This document shows positions 34,614-43,821 of a stretch of DNA of 64,000 bases, piece after piece. Each line of letters begins with the position of its first letter. Positions within the stretch are counted from its first letter, which is position 1. A program made the position numbers and the translations under genes. The stretch is taken from NCBI RefSeq assembly GCF_009833085.1, contig NZ_QRBZ01000011.1:1-64000 (forward strand), written 5' to 3'. The stretch comes from Nitrosomonas oligotropha (lineage in GTDB: Bacteria; Pseudomonadota; Gammaproteobacteria; Burkholderiales; Nitrosomonadaceae). The notes beneath the pieces are model-generated. The model ran no database searches, had not been told where the DNA came from, and worked only from the letters and a program-made list of their open reading frames with translations.

Positions 34614-34982
34614 CTAAATCAAAAGAGCCGCAGCGACACGACGCCCTTCTTCAACCAGGATATTATAAGTGCGGCAACAAGCTTTTGTATCCATTATCTC
34701 AATTCCGATTCCCAATTTTGTTAGTTGACTGAGCAATGTGTGACTGGGGAATTTATGCTGAGCGCCGGTACCGAGAAGGATGATCTCCGGTGAATGCGGC
34801 AGCAGGCCTTCAAAATGCTGAGCTTGGAGCTCTTGAACAGATAGTGCAGGCCAATTCTCGATCAACTGATCAGGCAGCACAATCAAGTTTTTTTCGTAAC
34901 GCGTGTGATTAATCAATACATATCCTTCACCATAACCCGTGAAAATATATTGCTGTGCGAAATTTGCGAGATGAAGCTTCAC
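34614..34982 (-). CDS. Mth938-like (DUF498) domain protein
   Basis: A 122-residue protein of the Mth938/NDUFAF3-like fold. Family phrases are PEIILLGTGAQHKFP and LGIGIEIMDTKACCRTYNIL with VEEGRRVAAALL at the end. In mitochondria the relative NDUFAF3 helps complex I assembly; the bacterial role is unproven. Start at 34982 is plausible. The acyl carrier gene lies upstream on the same strand (gap of 83 bases). Confidence 0.85.
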   Translation of the reverse strand: MKLHLANFAQQYIFTGYGEGYVLINHTRYEKNLIVLPDQLIENWPALSVQELQAQHFEGLLPHSPEIILLGTGAQHKFPSHTLLSQLTKLGIGIEIMDTKACCRTYNILVEEGRRVAAALLI

Positions 34983-35065
34983 TGATCTGTTTCCTCGTAT
35001 TTGCGAATCTATCGTGAGCGATTATGCATCATTCCGGTCAAAAAACAATTGTTGCCACAAAAGTT

Positions 35066-35344
35066 TTACCCGGATTGTTTGTCATGGTCTGCTATTTTCT
35101 GTTCTACAAAATCAACTAAGGTACCGAGTGTCGCAAATGTTTTTGCACTGATCTCATCATCTTTTATTGCGATGGAGAATTTTTTTTCCAAAGCCAGAAT
35201 GATTGTTACAACTGCGACGGAATCGAGTTCAGGAATATTGCCGAGTAAAATTGTGCCAGGCTCTATTGCATCGATCCGTTTACCCAATCCCAAGGTATCA
35301 GCCAGAATCTTTTTTATTTCAGTGGTATGGCTTGTGTTTGTCAC
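35066..35344 (-). CDS. Acyl carrier protein
   Basis: A 92-residue carrier protein. The phosphopantetheine attachment site is S42 in the family motif ELDSVAVV. A four-helix bundle pattern and acidic composition fit. It is not next to fatty-acid synthesis genes, so it is probably a specialised carrier, for example for lipid or exopolysaccharide modification. The partner enzymes are not in the window. The TTTTTTCC on the minus strand is inside the gene and not a terminator. Confidence 0.85.
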   Translation of the reverse strand: MTNTSHTTEIKKILADTLGLGKRIDAIEPGTILLGNIPELDSVAVVTIILALEKKFSIAIKDDEISAKTFATLGTLVDFVEQKIADHDKQSG

Positions 35345-35487
35345 AATGAGGCGCTTGATTATTATCAGTATTAAAGAAATCCGGCGCTTATTATAAAGCT
35401 GATTGAAGATTATGACTGCGGGATTACGCAGTGCTTGCAGAAAATTCCCGGCGACTGCGGATGTAAAGAGTGCAAATGTTCAATGCG

Positions 35488-36198
35488 TTACGGCTGAATT
35501 TCCACGATTGAATTTGCTCGGGCCAGCCCACTGAGGATCCGGCCCGATTTATTACGAACCTGAATGACTTGTCCTTCCGCTGCGTTGGCCAATGCCTGAC
35601 CTTCCGATCGAATACTGAATCCACGGCCTTGCACCACTAAATTCACTGTCTGACCGCGCACGATCACGTAGGGAGCCCGCAGCATTTGCGGACGTATCGG
35701 TTGACCGGCGGGCAAGTTGGCGGCGGCGACTTTACCGACAATTTGAGCCGCATCGGTGAGTATGCCATCCGGCATCTGCGTCAGATTGACATTCTGCGGC
35801 GCGATATCTTCATAACTCAATGTTTGCCCGGTTGATACGGGTCGTGCGATATGTAAAACATCCGCCATAACATTGATCTCAGTCTGCACATAAATAGTCC
35901 AAGCCGCAAATTCACTGTCACAACGAACGCCAATGGAGGTTTTTCCCCATAAACGTCCGCCTGCCGGCACAAAAGGCTCTAACTGAGGACACTTGGGCAA
36001 TGTTAAATGCTTGTCAATCTGGCCGACATTGATCATCACCAATCCTGGCAGTGAAGCCGTATTGCTGTAGAGAAAATTCTCAATGGCGTTTTTGATCAGA
36101 GGAATTTCTTGATGCGCCACTGCTGCGTTGTGCTGTGAGGCCAGCGCAGAAGAAGCAAGCATTGGCAGACAGAGTATCGTCATTAAGCAACGTATCAT
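35488..36198 (-). CDS. flgA: Flagellar basal-body P-ring assembly chaperone FlgA
   Basis: A 236-residue periplasmic chaperone needed for FlgI to form the P ring. Signal peptide about 1-20 (MLASSALAS). The C-terminal SAF-type domain carries the FlgA signature: PVSTGQTLSYEDI, LPAGQPIRPQML and VVQGRGFSIRSEGQALANA. It is divergent from flgB across 213 bases, the usual arrangement. Confidence 0.93.
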   Translation of the reverse strand: MIRCLMTILCLPMLASSALASQHNAAVAHQEIPLIKNAIENFLYSNTASLPGLVMINVGQIDKHLTLPKCPQLEPFVPAGGRLWGKTSIGVRCDSEFAAWTIYVQTEINVMADVLHIARPVSTGQTLSYEDIAPQNVNLTQMPDGILTDAAQIVGKVAAANLPAGQPIRPQMLRAPYVIVRGQTVNLVVQGRGFSIRSEGQALANAAEGQVIQVRNKSGRILSGLARANSIVEIQP

Positions 36199-36353
36199 AG
36201 ATTGATCTCACCATTCATTTTTGCCGTATCCGGCAATTATTGCCGCTACCCGAAGCTATATTAAACGAGCATGAAAAAATCCAAGTGCAAAGATAGCACC
36301 GCTTTCATGTCTTATTTGCGGATTGGTTGATTAACTTGTGCATATATTATTGC

Positions 36354-36369
36354 TGGCATGCTAAATGCT
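36354..36369 (+). promoter_or_regulatory. Possible sigma-54 promoter of the flg operon
   Basis: TGGCATGCTAAATGCT keeps the GG-N10-GC spacing (GG at 36355-36356, GC at 36367-36368) and most of the TGGCAC-N5-TTGC consensus. It would start transcription near 36380, about 32 bases before flgB. Sigma-70 or FlhDC control is the alternative. Confidence 0.4.
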
Positions 36370-36411
36370 AATAGATGAATAGAAAATAATTTCAATCAGG
36401 TGGTAGAGACG

Positions 36412-36822
36412 ATGATTAACAAACTTGATAAAGAATTAAATTATCACCACAACGCCCTCAGCTTGAGAGTTGGAAGGCAAGAGTTGCTTTCCAGTAATGT
36501 GGCTAATGCCGATACGCCAAATTTCAAGGCGAAGGATATCGATTTTGCCAGCATGCTTCAGGACAGATTGTCATCGGCGCCTAGCCTGAACAAAGTAACC
36601 ATGAATACGACATCATCAATGCATATTAATTCTGCTGGATCTGGAATATTCGGCGATAGCGTTTTATACCGGGTTCCCTTACAACCCAGCGCGGACGGAA
36701 ATACGGTGGACATGGATATGGAGCGGACTCGATTTGCTGATAATGCCATTAAATATGATGCCAGTATTACATTTATTAACAATGAATTTAGAAACTTAAC
36801 ATCGGCAATGATGGAGAGATAG
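36412..36822 (+). CDS. flgB: Flagellar basal-body rod protein FlgB
   Basis: Proximal rod protein. The ATG at 36412 has AGGTGG eight bases upstream, so the GTG at 36400 is not used. The 136 residues contain the rod/hook signature near the start (LLSSNVANADTPNFKAKDIDF). First gene of the rod-hook operon, followed by flgC after 3 bases. The C-terminal helix YDASITFINNEFRNLTSAMM is typical. Confidence 0.95.
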   Translation: MINKLDKELNYHHNALSLRVGRQELLSSNVANADTPNFKAKDIDFASMLQDRLSSAPSLNKVTMNTTSSMHINSAGSGIFGDSVLYRVPLQPSADGNTVDMDMERTRFADNAIKYDASITFINNEFRNLTSAMMER

Positions 36823-36825
36823 AAA

Positions 36826-37230
36826 ATGTCACTATTTAATGTATTTGGTATCGCAAGTTCAGCCATGTCCGCACAATCGCAACGTTTGAATGTGGTTGCC
36901 AGTAATCTTTCCAATGCCGACAGTGTAACCAGCTCTACCGGTGAACCTTATCGTGGCAGACAGGTGGTTTTCAGTACTTTGCAAGCGGATGCGAATGGTG
37001 CCAGTGGCGTCAAGGTTGCGGGTATCGTGCACGATCAATCGCCGATGCGGCAGTTGTTTGAACCTAAACATCCGCTGGCGGATAAAAACGGTTATGTGAC
37101 GATGCCGAATGTCAACGTTGTCGATGAAATGGTGAATATGATGTCAGCGTCGCGTTCATATCAGAACAGCGTCGATATGATGAATACCACCAAGTCCTTG
37201 TTACAAAAAACCCTGACTATTGGTCAATAA
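36826..37230 (+). CDS. flgC: Flagellar basal-body rod protein FlgC
   Basis: A 134-residue proximal rod protein, full length. N-terminal signature LNVVASNLSNADSVTSSTGEPYRGRQVVF and C-terminal coiled region VNVVDEMVNMMSASRSYQNSV fit FlgC. It is exported by the flagellar type III route, with no signal peptide. Starts 3 bases after flgB and is followed by flgD after 11 bases, so one transcript is likely. Confidence 0.95.
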   Translation: MSLFNVFGIASSAMSAQSQRLNVVASNLSNADSVTSSTGEPYRGRQVVFSTLQADANGASGVKVAGIVHDQSPMRQLFEPKHPLADKNGYVTMPNVNVVDEMVNMMSASRSYQNSVDMMNTTKSLLQKTLTIGQ

Positions 37231-37241
37231 AGGAGCGAATA

Positions 37242-37910
37242 ATGGATGCAGTTCAGCAAGCTAGTTCACAAACAGCCGCAACAGGCGCAACTACTGGCAT
37301 CAATAGTAAAAAAGATGCTGAGAATCCACAGGATAGATTTTTGAAGCTGCTAGTCACGCAGATGAAAAATCAAGATCCGCTAAAACCGTTGGATAACGCC
37401 GAAGTTACCAGTCAATTGGCGCAAATTAGTACGGTATCGGGTATTGATAAGCTGAATTCGACGCTACAGCAATTGGTTACCAGCGCTGAAGATAATCGTT
37501 CTGTTGAAGCGATGGGACTGATCGGACATAAAGCATTCGTACCTGGCACGTCGATCAAGTTGAATGGGGATGGTGCTATAGCAGGCATTGAATTGGCGCA
37601 ACCAGTCGATCAGCTCAAAGTCACCATATTGGATAGCGCCGGAATTGCCATTCGCACAATGGAGCTTGGTGCGCAACCGACAGGACTCAGCACGATCGCA
37701 TGGGATGGTAATACTGACAGTGGCACTAAAGCGGTGGACGGAGACTATACCTTTGCGGTAAGCGCGAAACAAGGTGGTAATGACATTAAAGTCGATACCC
37801 TTTCATTTGGAAAGGTAAACAGCGTAATGCCTGGCGAAGGTGGTGCGCACCTGGATATGGGGGACAAATTGGGATTGGTTGGTTTGTCTGACATTAAACA
37901 GGTGTTTTGA
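37242..37910 (+). CDS. flgD: Flagellar hook assembly protein FlgD
   Basis: A 222-residue hook-capping scaffold, removed from the finished hook. N-terminal motif QDRFLKLLVTQMKNQDPLKPLDNAEVTSQL is diagnostic; the C-terminal half holds the FlgD Ig-like/FN3 and Tudor-like domains (residues about 90-220). An AAGGAGCG site precedes ATG. It lies between flgC and flgE, the standard order. Confidence 0.95.
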   Translation: MDAVQQASSQTAATGATTGINSKKDAENPQDRFLKLLVTQMKNQDPLKPLDNAEVTSQLAQISTVSGIDKLNSTLQQLVTSAEDNRSVEAMGLIGHKAFVPGTSIKLNGDGAIAGIELAQPVDQLKVTILDSAGIAIRTMELGAQPTGLSTIAWDGNTDSGTKAVDGDYTFAVSAKQGGNDIKVDTLSFGKVNSVMPGEGGAHLDMGDKLGLVGLSDIKQVF

Positions 37911-37922
37911 TAGGAGATTATT

Positions 37923-39200
37923 ATGACTTTTCAACATGGCTTAAGTGGATTAAATGCGGCGTCAACCAACCTGGATGTGATTGGTAATAACATTTCCAAT
38001 GCGAATACCGCCGGGTTCAAACAGTCCGTTGCGCAATTTTCCGATATTTTTGCAAACTCAATGGAAGGTACCGATACCGCACAAATCGGGATAGGATCGA
38101 AAATATCCGCAATTGCGCAACAATTTGGTCAAGGTACGATTACACCGACCAGTAATCCGTTGGACATTGCGATCAACGGCCAGGGTTTTTTCCGCGTGAG
38201 CGATAACGGTACTGTAAGCTACAGCCGGAACGGTCAATTTCATGTTGACGATTCCGGCTTTATTGTCGATGCATCGGGCGCCAATTTAACGGGTTTTATG
38301 GCAGATGTGAATGGTGATATTAAAGCGAGCGGCGTACCGACAAATTTAAAATTCGGCACTGCCGATCTTGCACCTAAGGCAACCACTACATTTGATCTGG
38401 GATTTAATCTGGATGCGCGTAAAGCGGCGATTGCAACACCCTTTAATGCAACCGATCCGAAGACTTACAACAGCACAACTTCAGGAACAGTAGTGGATAG
38501 TCTTGGGAATTCACATGTTTTGTCTTTATTTTTTCAGAAAGCGACTGCGACTGCCAATACTTGGACTGTCTTCGCTACTGTGGACGGTAAAGTAGACACT
38601 GCCGGGATACCTGTTGGTGTCAAGATAGGCGGAAGTACTTCACAATCAATGGTATTTGACGGGGATGGAAAATTACAGAGTATTGCTGCTGTTCCAGCTG
38701 TTCCATTGGATTTGGCGATAGATTTTAGCGCCATTAACCCAAAGCTTGGCGCAACAACACCGCAGACCGTTCGTCTCGATATGACAACCGCCACTCAATT
38801 TGGCTCTGATTTCGGTGTTAATGCGATTACCCAGGATGGATATACCTCCGGCCGTATGTCGGGCTTTACGATTAGCGCTGATGGCGTGATTCTTGGAAAC
38901 TATAGTAGTGGTCAATCAAAAACATTGGGGCAAATTGTGCTCGCCAATTTTGTCAACCCGCAAGGTCTGGTTCCAGTCGGTGATGGTCACTGGGCAGAAA
39001 CTCCTGGTTCAGGTGAGCCTTTGGTTGGTCCTCCCAAAACCGGAAATCTCGGCGTGCTTCAATCCAATGCCGTCGAAGATTCAAACGTTGATTTGACAGC
39101 GGAATTGGTGAAGCTGATTCAAGCGCAACGCTTGTATCAAGCCAGTGCTAAGCAAATTGAGACACAAGATCAGATTATTCAAACCATCACTCAAATTTAA
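37923..39200 (+). CDS. flgE: Flagellar hook protein FlgE
   Basis: A 425-residue structural protein of the hook. Both conserved ends are present: LDVIGNNISNANTAGFKQS near the start and the C-terminal coil ELVKLIQAQRLYQASAKQI. Length is typical. The middle (about 150-350) is variable and surface-exposed. A GGAG site precedes the ATG. flgF follows after a 49-base gap. Confidence 0.95.
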   Translation: MTFQHGLSGLNAASTNLDVIGNNISNANTAGFKQSVAQFSDIFANSMEGTDTAQIGIGSKISAIAQQFGQGTITPTSNPLDIAINGQGFFRVSDNGTVSYSRNGQFHVDDSGFIVDASGANLTGFMADVNGDIKASGVPTNLKFGTADLAPKATTTFDLGFNLDARKAAIATPFNATDPKTYNSTTSGTVVDSLGNSHVLSLFFQKATATANTWTVFATVDGKVDTAGIPVGVKIGGSTSQSMVFDGDGKLQSIAAVPAVPLDLAIDFSAINPKLGATTPQTVRLDMTTATQFGSDFGVNAITQDGYTSGRMSGFTISADGVILGNYSSGQSKTLGQIVLANFVNPQGLVPVGDGHWAETPGSGEPLVGPPKTGNLGVLQSNAVEDSNVDLTAELVKLIQAQRLYQASAKQIETQDQIIQTITQI

Positions 39201-39249
39201 CCCGGCTTTCATTTTGAAAAATCAAATTTTTATTGGAATTGAGTAGAAA

Positions 39250-39993
39250 ATGGATCGACTAATTTATACATCGATGACCGGAGCCAACCACACGCTGAAT
39301 CAGAAAGCGACCGTTGCTCAGAATCTTGCTAATGCATCAACGACGGGATATCGCGCTGAAAGCAATGCATTTCGTGCAGTTCCGGTATACGGTGATGGTC
39401 TGCCGACACGCGCCTTTGTCGTTGATTCAACAACCGGCGCTGATTTCACCCCCGGTGCGATGCAAACTACCGGCCGCGATCTTGACGTTGCAGTTCGAGG
39501 TTCCGGATGGATTGCGATTCAATTGGATGATGGCAAGGAAGCCTATACCCGTAATGGCAGTTTGCAAGTCAGCCCCAATGGTATTTTGCAGACAAACGGC
39601 GGGCATAAAGTGAAGGGCGATACGGGCATTATTGCCCTGCCACCCGACACTCGCATCACCATCGGGGTGGATGGAACCGTGTCATCCGTGCCGATTACGC
39701 CTCAACCCAATACCGTAGCACAAGTAGGCCGGATCAAACTGGTGAATCCTCCAGAAGATAAGCTTGTAAAAGGCACTGATGGCTTGTTCCGACTTAAGGA
39801 TGGCGGTGAAGCGCCTGTTGATGCGAGAGTTAAGCTAGTTGATGGCACATTGGAAGAAAGCAACGTGAATGTAGTGCATGAAATGGTCAACATGATCGAC
39901 TTGGCCAGGCAATTTGATATGCAAATGAAAATGCTGGATAGCGCGCAAAATAATGCTCAGAAAGCCAGCGAAATCATGGTGGTAAGAGTTTAA
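39250..39993 (+). CDS. flgF: Flagellar basal-body rod protein FlgF
   Basis: A 247-residue proximal rod protein. N-terminal ANHTLNQKATVAQNLANASTTGYRAES and C-terminal LEESNVNVVHEMVNMIDLARQFDM show the family ends. FlgF is shorter than FlgG and has the GTDGLFRLKDGG segment usual here. Part of the flg operon with flgG 30 bases downstream. Confidence 0.94.
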   Translation: MDRLIYTSMTGANHTLNQKATVAQNLANASTTGYRAESNAFRAVPVYGDGLPTRAFVVDSTTGADFTPGAMQTTGRDLDVAVRGSGWIAIQLDDGKEAYTRNGSLQVSPNGILQTNGGHKVKGDTGIIALPPDTRITIGVDGTVSSVPITPQPNTVAQVGRIKLVNPPEDKLVKGTDGLFRLKDGGEAPVDARVKLVDGTLEESNVNVVHEMVNMIDLARQFDMQMKMLDSAQNNAQKASEIMVVRV

Positions 39994-40023
39994 TCCGATA
40001 ATAAATTTTAATAGGTAAAGCAT

Positions 40024-40806
40024 ATGATACGTTCGCTATGGATCGCTAAAACAGGGCTTGATGCGCAACAAACCAAAATGGATGTGATTTCTAATAACTT
40101 AGCGAACGTCAGCACCAATGGATTTAAACGGGCCCGTGCTGTTTTTGAGGATCTGTTATATCAAACGATACGTCAGCCCGGCGCTCAATCATCGCAACAA
40201 ACGCAATTACCCTCCGGATTACAGTTAGGAACGGGTGTTAAGCCAGTTTCTACCGAAAGTATATTTACTCAAGGTGGATTGCAACAAACTGAGAACCAGC
40301 GTGATGTCGCCATACGGGGAGTGGGTTTCTTCCAGGTTTTACTACCGGATGGAACAACGGCTTATACCCGCGATGGGGCATTTCAGTCCGACCTGAATGG
40401 CCAGCTTGTGACTTCCAGCGGTTACGCTGTTCAGCCCGCGATTACCGTTCCACCGAATGCGCTGGGTGTCACGATTGCGCGCGATGGTACGGTATCCGCA
40501 ACAGTTCCGGGAGCGGTCGCGCCCATTCAAGTCGGCAGTATTCAATTGGCAAGCTTTGTTAATCCGGCTGGTTTATTGAAGATGGGTGAGAATCTGTATC
40601 AGGAAACCGCATCGAGCGGAGCTCCCAATCAGAATGCGCCGGGTACCAACGGGTTGGGGTTGCTGGAACAGAATTTTGTGGAAACTTCGAATGTAAACGT
40701 GGTGGAAGAATTGGTGAATATGATTCAAACCCAGCGCGCCTATGAAATGAATTCCAAATCCATAGAAACTTCGGATCAAATGCTGCAACGATTGGCACAA
40801 CTATGA
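40024..40806 (+). CDS. flgG: Flagellar distal rod protein FlgG
   Basis: A 260-residue distal rod protein. The signature [35 protein letters not shown] is diagnostic of FlgG, as is the C-terminal [21 protein letters not shown]. The stop overlaps the possible first flgH start in an ATGA; flgH proper begins slightly later. Confidence 0.96.
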   Translation: MIRSLWIAKTGLDAQQTKMDVISNNLANVSTNGFKRARAVFEDLLYQTIRQPGAQSSQQTQLPSGLQLGTGVKPVSTESIFTQGGLQQTENQRDVAIRGVGFFQVLLPDGTTAYTRDGAFQSDLNGQLVTSSGYAVQPAITVPPNALGVTIARDGTVSATVPGAVAPIQVGSIQLASFVNPAGLLKMGENLYQETASSGAPNQNAPGTNGLGLLEQNFVETSNVNVVEELVNMIQTQRAYEMNSKSIETSDQMLQRLAQL

Positions 40807-40832
40807 TTGATCGGGTTATCGGGAGTAGTGTG

Positions 40833-41549
40833 ATGGCGAATGGCAATCGAGTGATGAACAATTTCAACCGGTATTTTTTTATGCTTGTGCTCGGCGCACT
40901 CGCAACCGGTTGTGCCATGACACCTTCTACCACTACTTACCAGCCCAATACCTTACGTGCTCCGCAACATGCAGCCGCAGTGGCTCAACCCAATGGTTCA
41001 ATTTTGCAAATGGTTCACAGCACAACAGGCGGGGTGCGATATACACCGTTATTTGAAGACCGTCGCGCGAGAAGTATTGGCGATACGATTATTGTCACTT
41101 TAAACGAAACAACCAATGCCAGTAAGAGCTCCGGAAGTAACGCGAGCCGTTCTGGCAGCATTGACTTTTCCGTGCCGAGTTTGCTGGGAATTCCGTTGAG
41201 TTTATTAAAGAAACACGCAACGGTTGAAGCTAAATCAAATAATAAATTTGATGGCAGTGGTGAAAGCTCAAGTAAAAATAATTTTAGAGGAACCATTACT
41301 GTTACGGTTATCGAAGCGCTACCGAATGGAAATCTGGTCGTGAGCGGTGAAAAACAGATCGGTATCAACCAAGGACAGGAATTTATCCGATTGTCCGGGA
41401 TCGTGAATCCGACTCACATCATGGGAAATACGATTTCTTCAACGCAAATTGCCGATGCGCGTGTTGAATATCGCAGCAATGGTTATATTGACGAAGCGCA
41501 AACGATGGGATGGTTGTCGCGCTTCTTTCTTTCGATTACGCCTTTCTAA
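40833..41549 (+). CDS. flgH: Flagellar L-ring lipoprotein FlgH
   Basis: Outer-membrane L-ring lipoprotein. The ATG at 40833 has GGGAG upstream and is preferred to 40803 (ATGA overlap with flgG) and 40854. A lipobox LATGC follows a hydrophobic segment, with C27 as lipidation site. The mature part shows the L-ring motif [20 protein letters not shown] and [19 protein letters not shown]. About 238 residues. It leads to flgI after 51 bases. Confidence 0.92.
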   Translation: MANGNRVMNNFNRYFFMLVLGALATGCAMTPSTTTYQPNTLRAPQHAAAVAQPNGSILQMVHSTTGGVRYTPLFEDRRARSIGDTIIVTLNETTNASKSSGSNASRSGSIDFSVPSLLGIPLSLLKKHATVEAKSNNKFDGSGESSSKNNFRGTITVTVIEALPNGNLVVSGEKQIGINQGQEFIRLSGIVNPTHIMGNTISSTQIADARVEYRSNGYIDEAQTMGWLSRFFLSITPF

Positions 41550-41600
41550 GCAGGATATTGCTCAAATTGATGAACACTTCAGAAGTCGGTATTTAAGATT

Positions 41601-42710
41601 ATGAAAATCAGAAACATCATTATTCTTTCTTTGCTTGCGCTGATTTTGCTGCTGCCGGGTATCAGCTTGGCGGATCGCATCAAGGATTTGGCATCGATTC
41701 AAGGTGTTCGCAACAATCAATTGATCGGGTATGGATTGGTGGTGGGTTTAGATGGCAGTGGCGATATGACAACGCAAACGCCATTTACAGTTCAGAGTGT
41801 CATCAATATGCTGGGTCAATTAGGCGTTAATCTACCTCCCGGCACTAACCTGCAATTACGTAATGTTGCCGCTGTCATGGTGACAGCGACCATGCCGGCA
41901 TTTGCCAAACCCGGTCAACATATCGATATCACGGTTTCTTCCATGGGCAACGCCAAAAGCTTAAGAGGTGGAACGCTCTTGCTGACTCCCTTGAAAGGAG
42001 CCGACAATCAAGTATATGCAATGGCTCAAGGAAATATTCTGGTCGGCGGTATCGGAGCCGCAGCGGGCGGCAGCAGTGTGCAGGTGAATCATCTCAGTGT
42101 CGGACGTGTTACAAGTGGCGGTATCGTAGAACGTGAGATTCCAACGACGGTTGGGCAGGGTGATTTTATCAATCTTGAGCTGAATACAACCGATTTCACG
42201 ACCGTAAACCGCATTGTGGATGCGATCAATGGGCTTTATCCTACAGCCGCATCCGCAGTGGATGGCCGGGTAGTGCAAGTGAAAGCGCCAGTGGATAATA
42301 GTCAGCGCATCATGTTTATTTCTCAGATTGAAAGCCTGGATATCAAACCGGCGAGAGCATCGGCAAAAGTAATTGTTAATTCACGTACCGGTTCGGTTGT
42401 CATGAATCAGGCGGTAACACTTGAATCAAGTGCGGTTGCGCATGGCAATCTGTCCATAATCATCAATACCGAACCGGTGATCAGTCAGCCCGGCCCCTTC
42501 GCGCAGCGCGGTGAAACAGTGGTCACACAGCGATCGCAGGTCGAAATCCGTACCGATGAAGGAAATTTAATGTTATTGCCGAATGGTGCGGATCTTGGTG
42601 AAGTTGTGAAAGCTTTAACGGCGATCGGCGCTACCACTCAGGATCTACTATCGATTCTGCAGGCGCTGAAAGCTGCCGGTTCATTGCGCGCTGATTTGGA
42701 AATTATTTAA
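41601..42710 (+). CDS. flgI: Flagellar P-ring protein FlgI
   Basis: A 369-residue periplasmic P-ring protein. Signal peptide about 1-24 (LLPGISLA, then DRIKDLASIQG). The strongly conserved phrase RNNQLIGYGLVVGLDGSGD is present, as are TPFTVQSVINMLGQLGV and the C-terminal LGEVVKALTAIGAT. FlgA, encoded divergently, assists its assembly. Confidence 0.95.
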   Translation: MKIRNIIILSLLALILLLPGISLADRIKDLASIQGVRNNQLIGYGLVVGLDGSGDMTTQTPFTVQSVINMLGQLGVNLPPGTNLQLRNVAAVMVTATMPAFAKPGQHIDITVSSMGNAKSLRGGTLLLTPLKGADNQVYAMAQGNILVGGIGAAAGGSSVQVNHLSVGRVTSGGIVEREIPTTVGQGDFINLELNTTDFTTVNRIVDAINGLYPTAASAVDGRVVQVKAPVDNSQRIMFISQIESLDIKPARASAKVIVNSRTGSVVMNQAVTLESSAVAHGNLSIIINTEPVISQPGPFAQRGETVVTQRSQVEIRTDEGNLMLLPNGADLGEVVKALTAIGATTQDLLSILQALKAAGSLRADLEII

Positions 42711-42727
42711 CTTACTGGATATTAAGA

Positions 42728-43735
42728 ATGGTTATTTCATCGGATATTTCAAGCAAACTTGCCGTTGATGCCAAAAGTGTTGATGACTTGCATTTAATGG
42801 CCAAAAAAAATCCAGACGAAGCGTTACAAAAAGTTGCGCAACAGTTTGAGGCATTATTTATGAATATGCTGCTTAAAAGCATGCGCGAGGCGACTCCTAA
42901 GGATGGGATATTTGATAGTCAGCAAACACAGTTTTTTACCCAGATGTATGACCAGCAGCTTGCGCAAAAGATATCCACCAAAGGAATTGGTATTGCTGAT
43001 ATGATGGTTCAGCAACTATCCCGAAATAATAAATCGATCGAACCACAGACTTCGATCGGGCAGACAAATACCATTCTGTCAGCGATTAACTCCATTCAGC
43101 AAGCGCCATTGGTTGAAGGTATGCATCCGAATGATAAATCGGGGCAACTGTGGTCAGTCCAGCGGACTTCATCCAATGCGGTGATGCCGGCAGGGAAAAT
43201 CGATTCTGTAATTGAGGGACTCACTGCACCGATTCAGACGGATGTACAGAAGAAAGGCGCATCCAGCCAATCGGGAAATTTTATCGATAAACTTTTACCT
43301 CATGCCAAAATCGCATCCGAATCAACCGGTATTCCACCCAATTTCATGCTGGCGCAGGCTGCGCTGGAAAGTGGCTGGGGTAAACATGAGATTCGTCATG
43401 CGGATAATAGTCCAACCTATAATCTATTTGGCATCAAGGCCGGTGCTAATTGGAAAGGGGACATTGTGGAAAAAACAACGACTGAATATATCAATGGTGT
43501 GCCACAGAAAGCGATTGAAAAATTTCGTGCATATAGCTCATATGCTGAAGGATTCAATGATTATGCCAAGTTGCTCATGGATAACCCACGCTATGCCAAA
43601 GTATTGAATTCGACGGATGCCGCGACATTCGCCAATGGCCTTCAGCGTGCAGGGTATGCGACTGATCCTATGTACGCAGAGAAATTAATACGTATTCTGA
43701 ATAGTGAGAAATTGCAGAATCGCGAATTTATTTGA
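42728..43735 (+). CDS. flgJ: Flagellar rod-capping muramidase FlgJ
   Basis: A two-domain protein of 335 residues. The N-terminal rod-scaffold part (about 1-110) contains QQFEALFMNMLLKSMREATP. The C-terminal glucosaminidase (about 180-330) reads FIDKLLPHAKIASESTGIPP with the catalytic Glu in ALESGWGKHEIR. It cuts peptidoglycan to let the rod pass. Dual-domain FlgJ is the gamma/beta-proteobacterial form; the length is a little above the 313 of Salmonella. Confidence 0.95.
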   Translation: MVISSDISSKLAVDAKSVDDLHLMAKKNPDEALQKVAQQFEALFMNMLLKSMREATPKDGIFDSQQTQFFTQMYDQQLAQKISTKGIGIADMMVQQLSRNNKSIEPQTSIGQTNTILSAINSIQQAPLVEGMHPNDKSGQLWSVQRTSSNAVMPAGKIDSVIEGLTAPIQTDVQKKGASSQSGNFIDKLLPHAKIASESTGIPPNFMLAQAALESGWGKHEIRHADNSPTYNLFGIKAGANWKGDIVEKTTTEYINGVPQKAIEKFRAYSSYAEGFNDYAKLLMDNPRYAKVLNSTDAATFANGLQRAGYATDPMYAEKLIRILNSEKLQNREFI

Positions 43736-43749
43736 TGCAGAATTTTTCT

Positions 43750-43776
43750 TTAATTCTTTGGCCGGTATGCCGATAT
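43750..43776 (+). promoter_or_regulatory. Possible sigma-28 (FliA) promoter of flgKL
   Basis: A GCCGATAT element (43769-43776; consensus GCCGATAA) is preceded at the usual 11 bases by TTAATTCT (43750-43757; 5 of 8 to TAAAGTTT). It lies in the 86-base gap between flgJ and flgK, where class III promoters are known in other proteobacteria. Confidence 0.45.
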
Positions 43777-43821
43777 TGCCATTATCGTATATTTTTTAAG
43801 ATCAAGAACTGAAAGAACATT

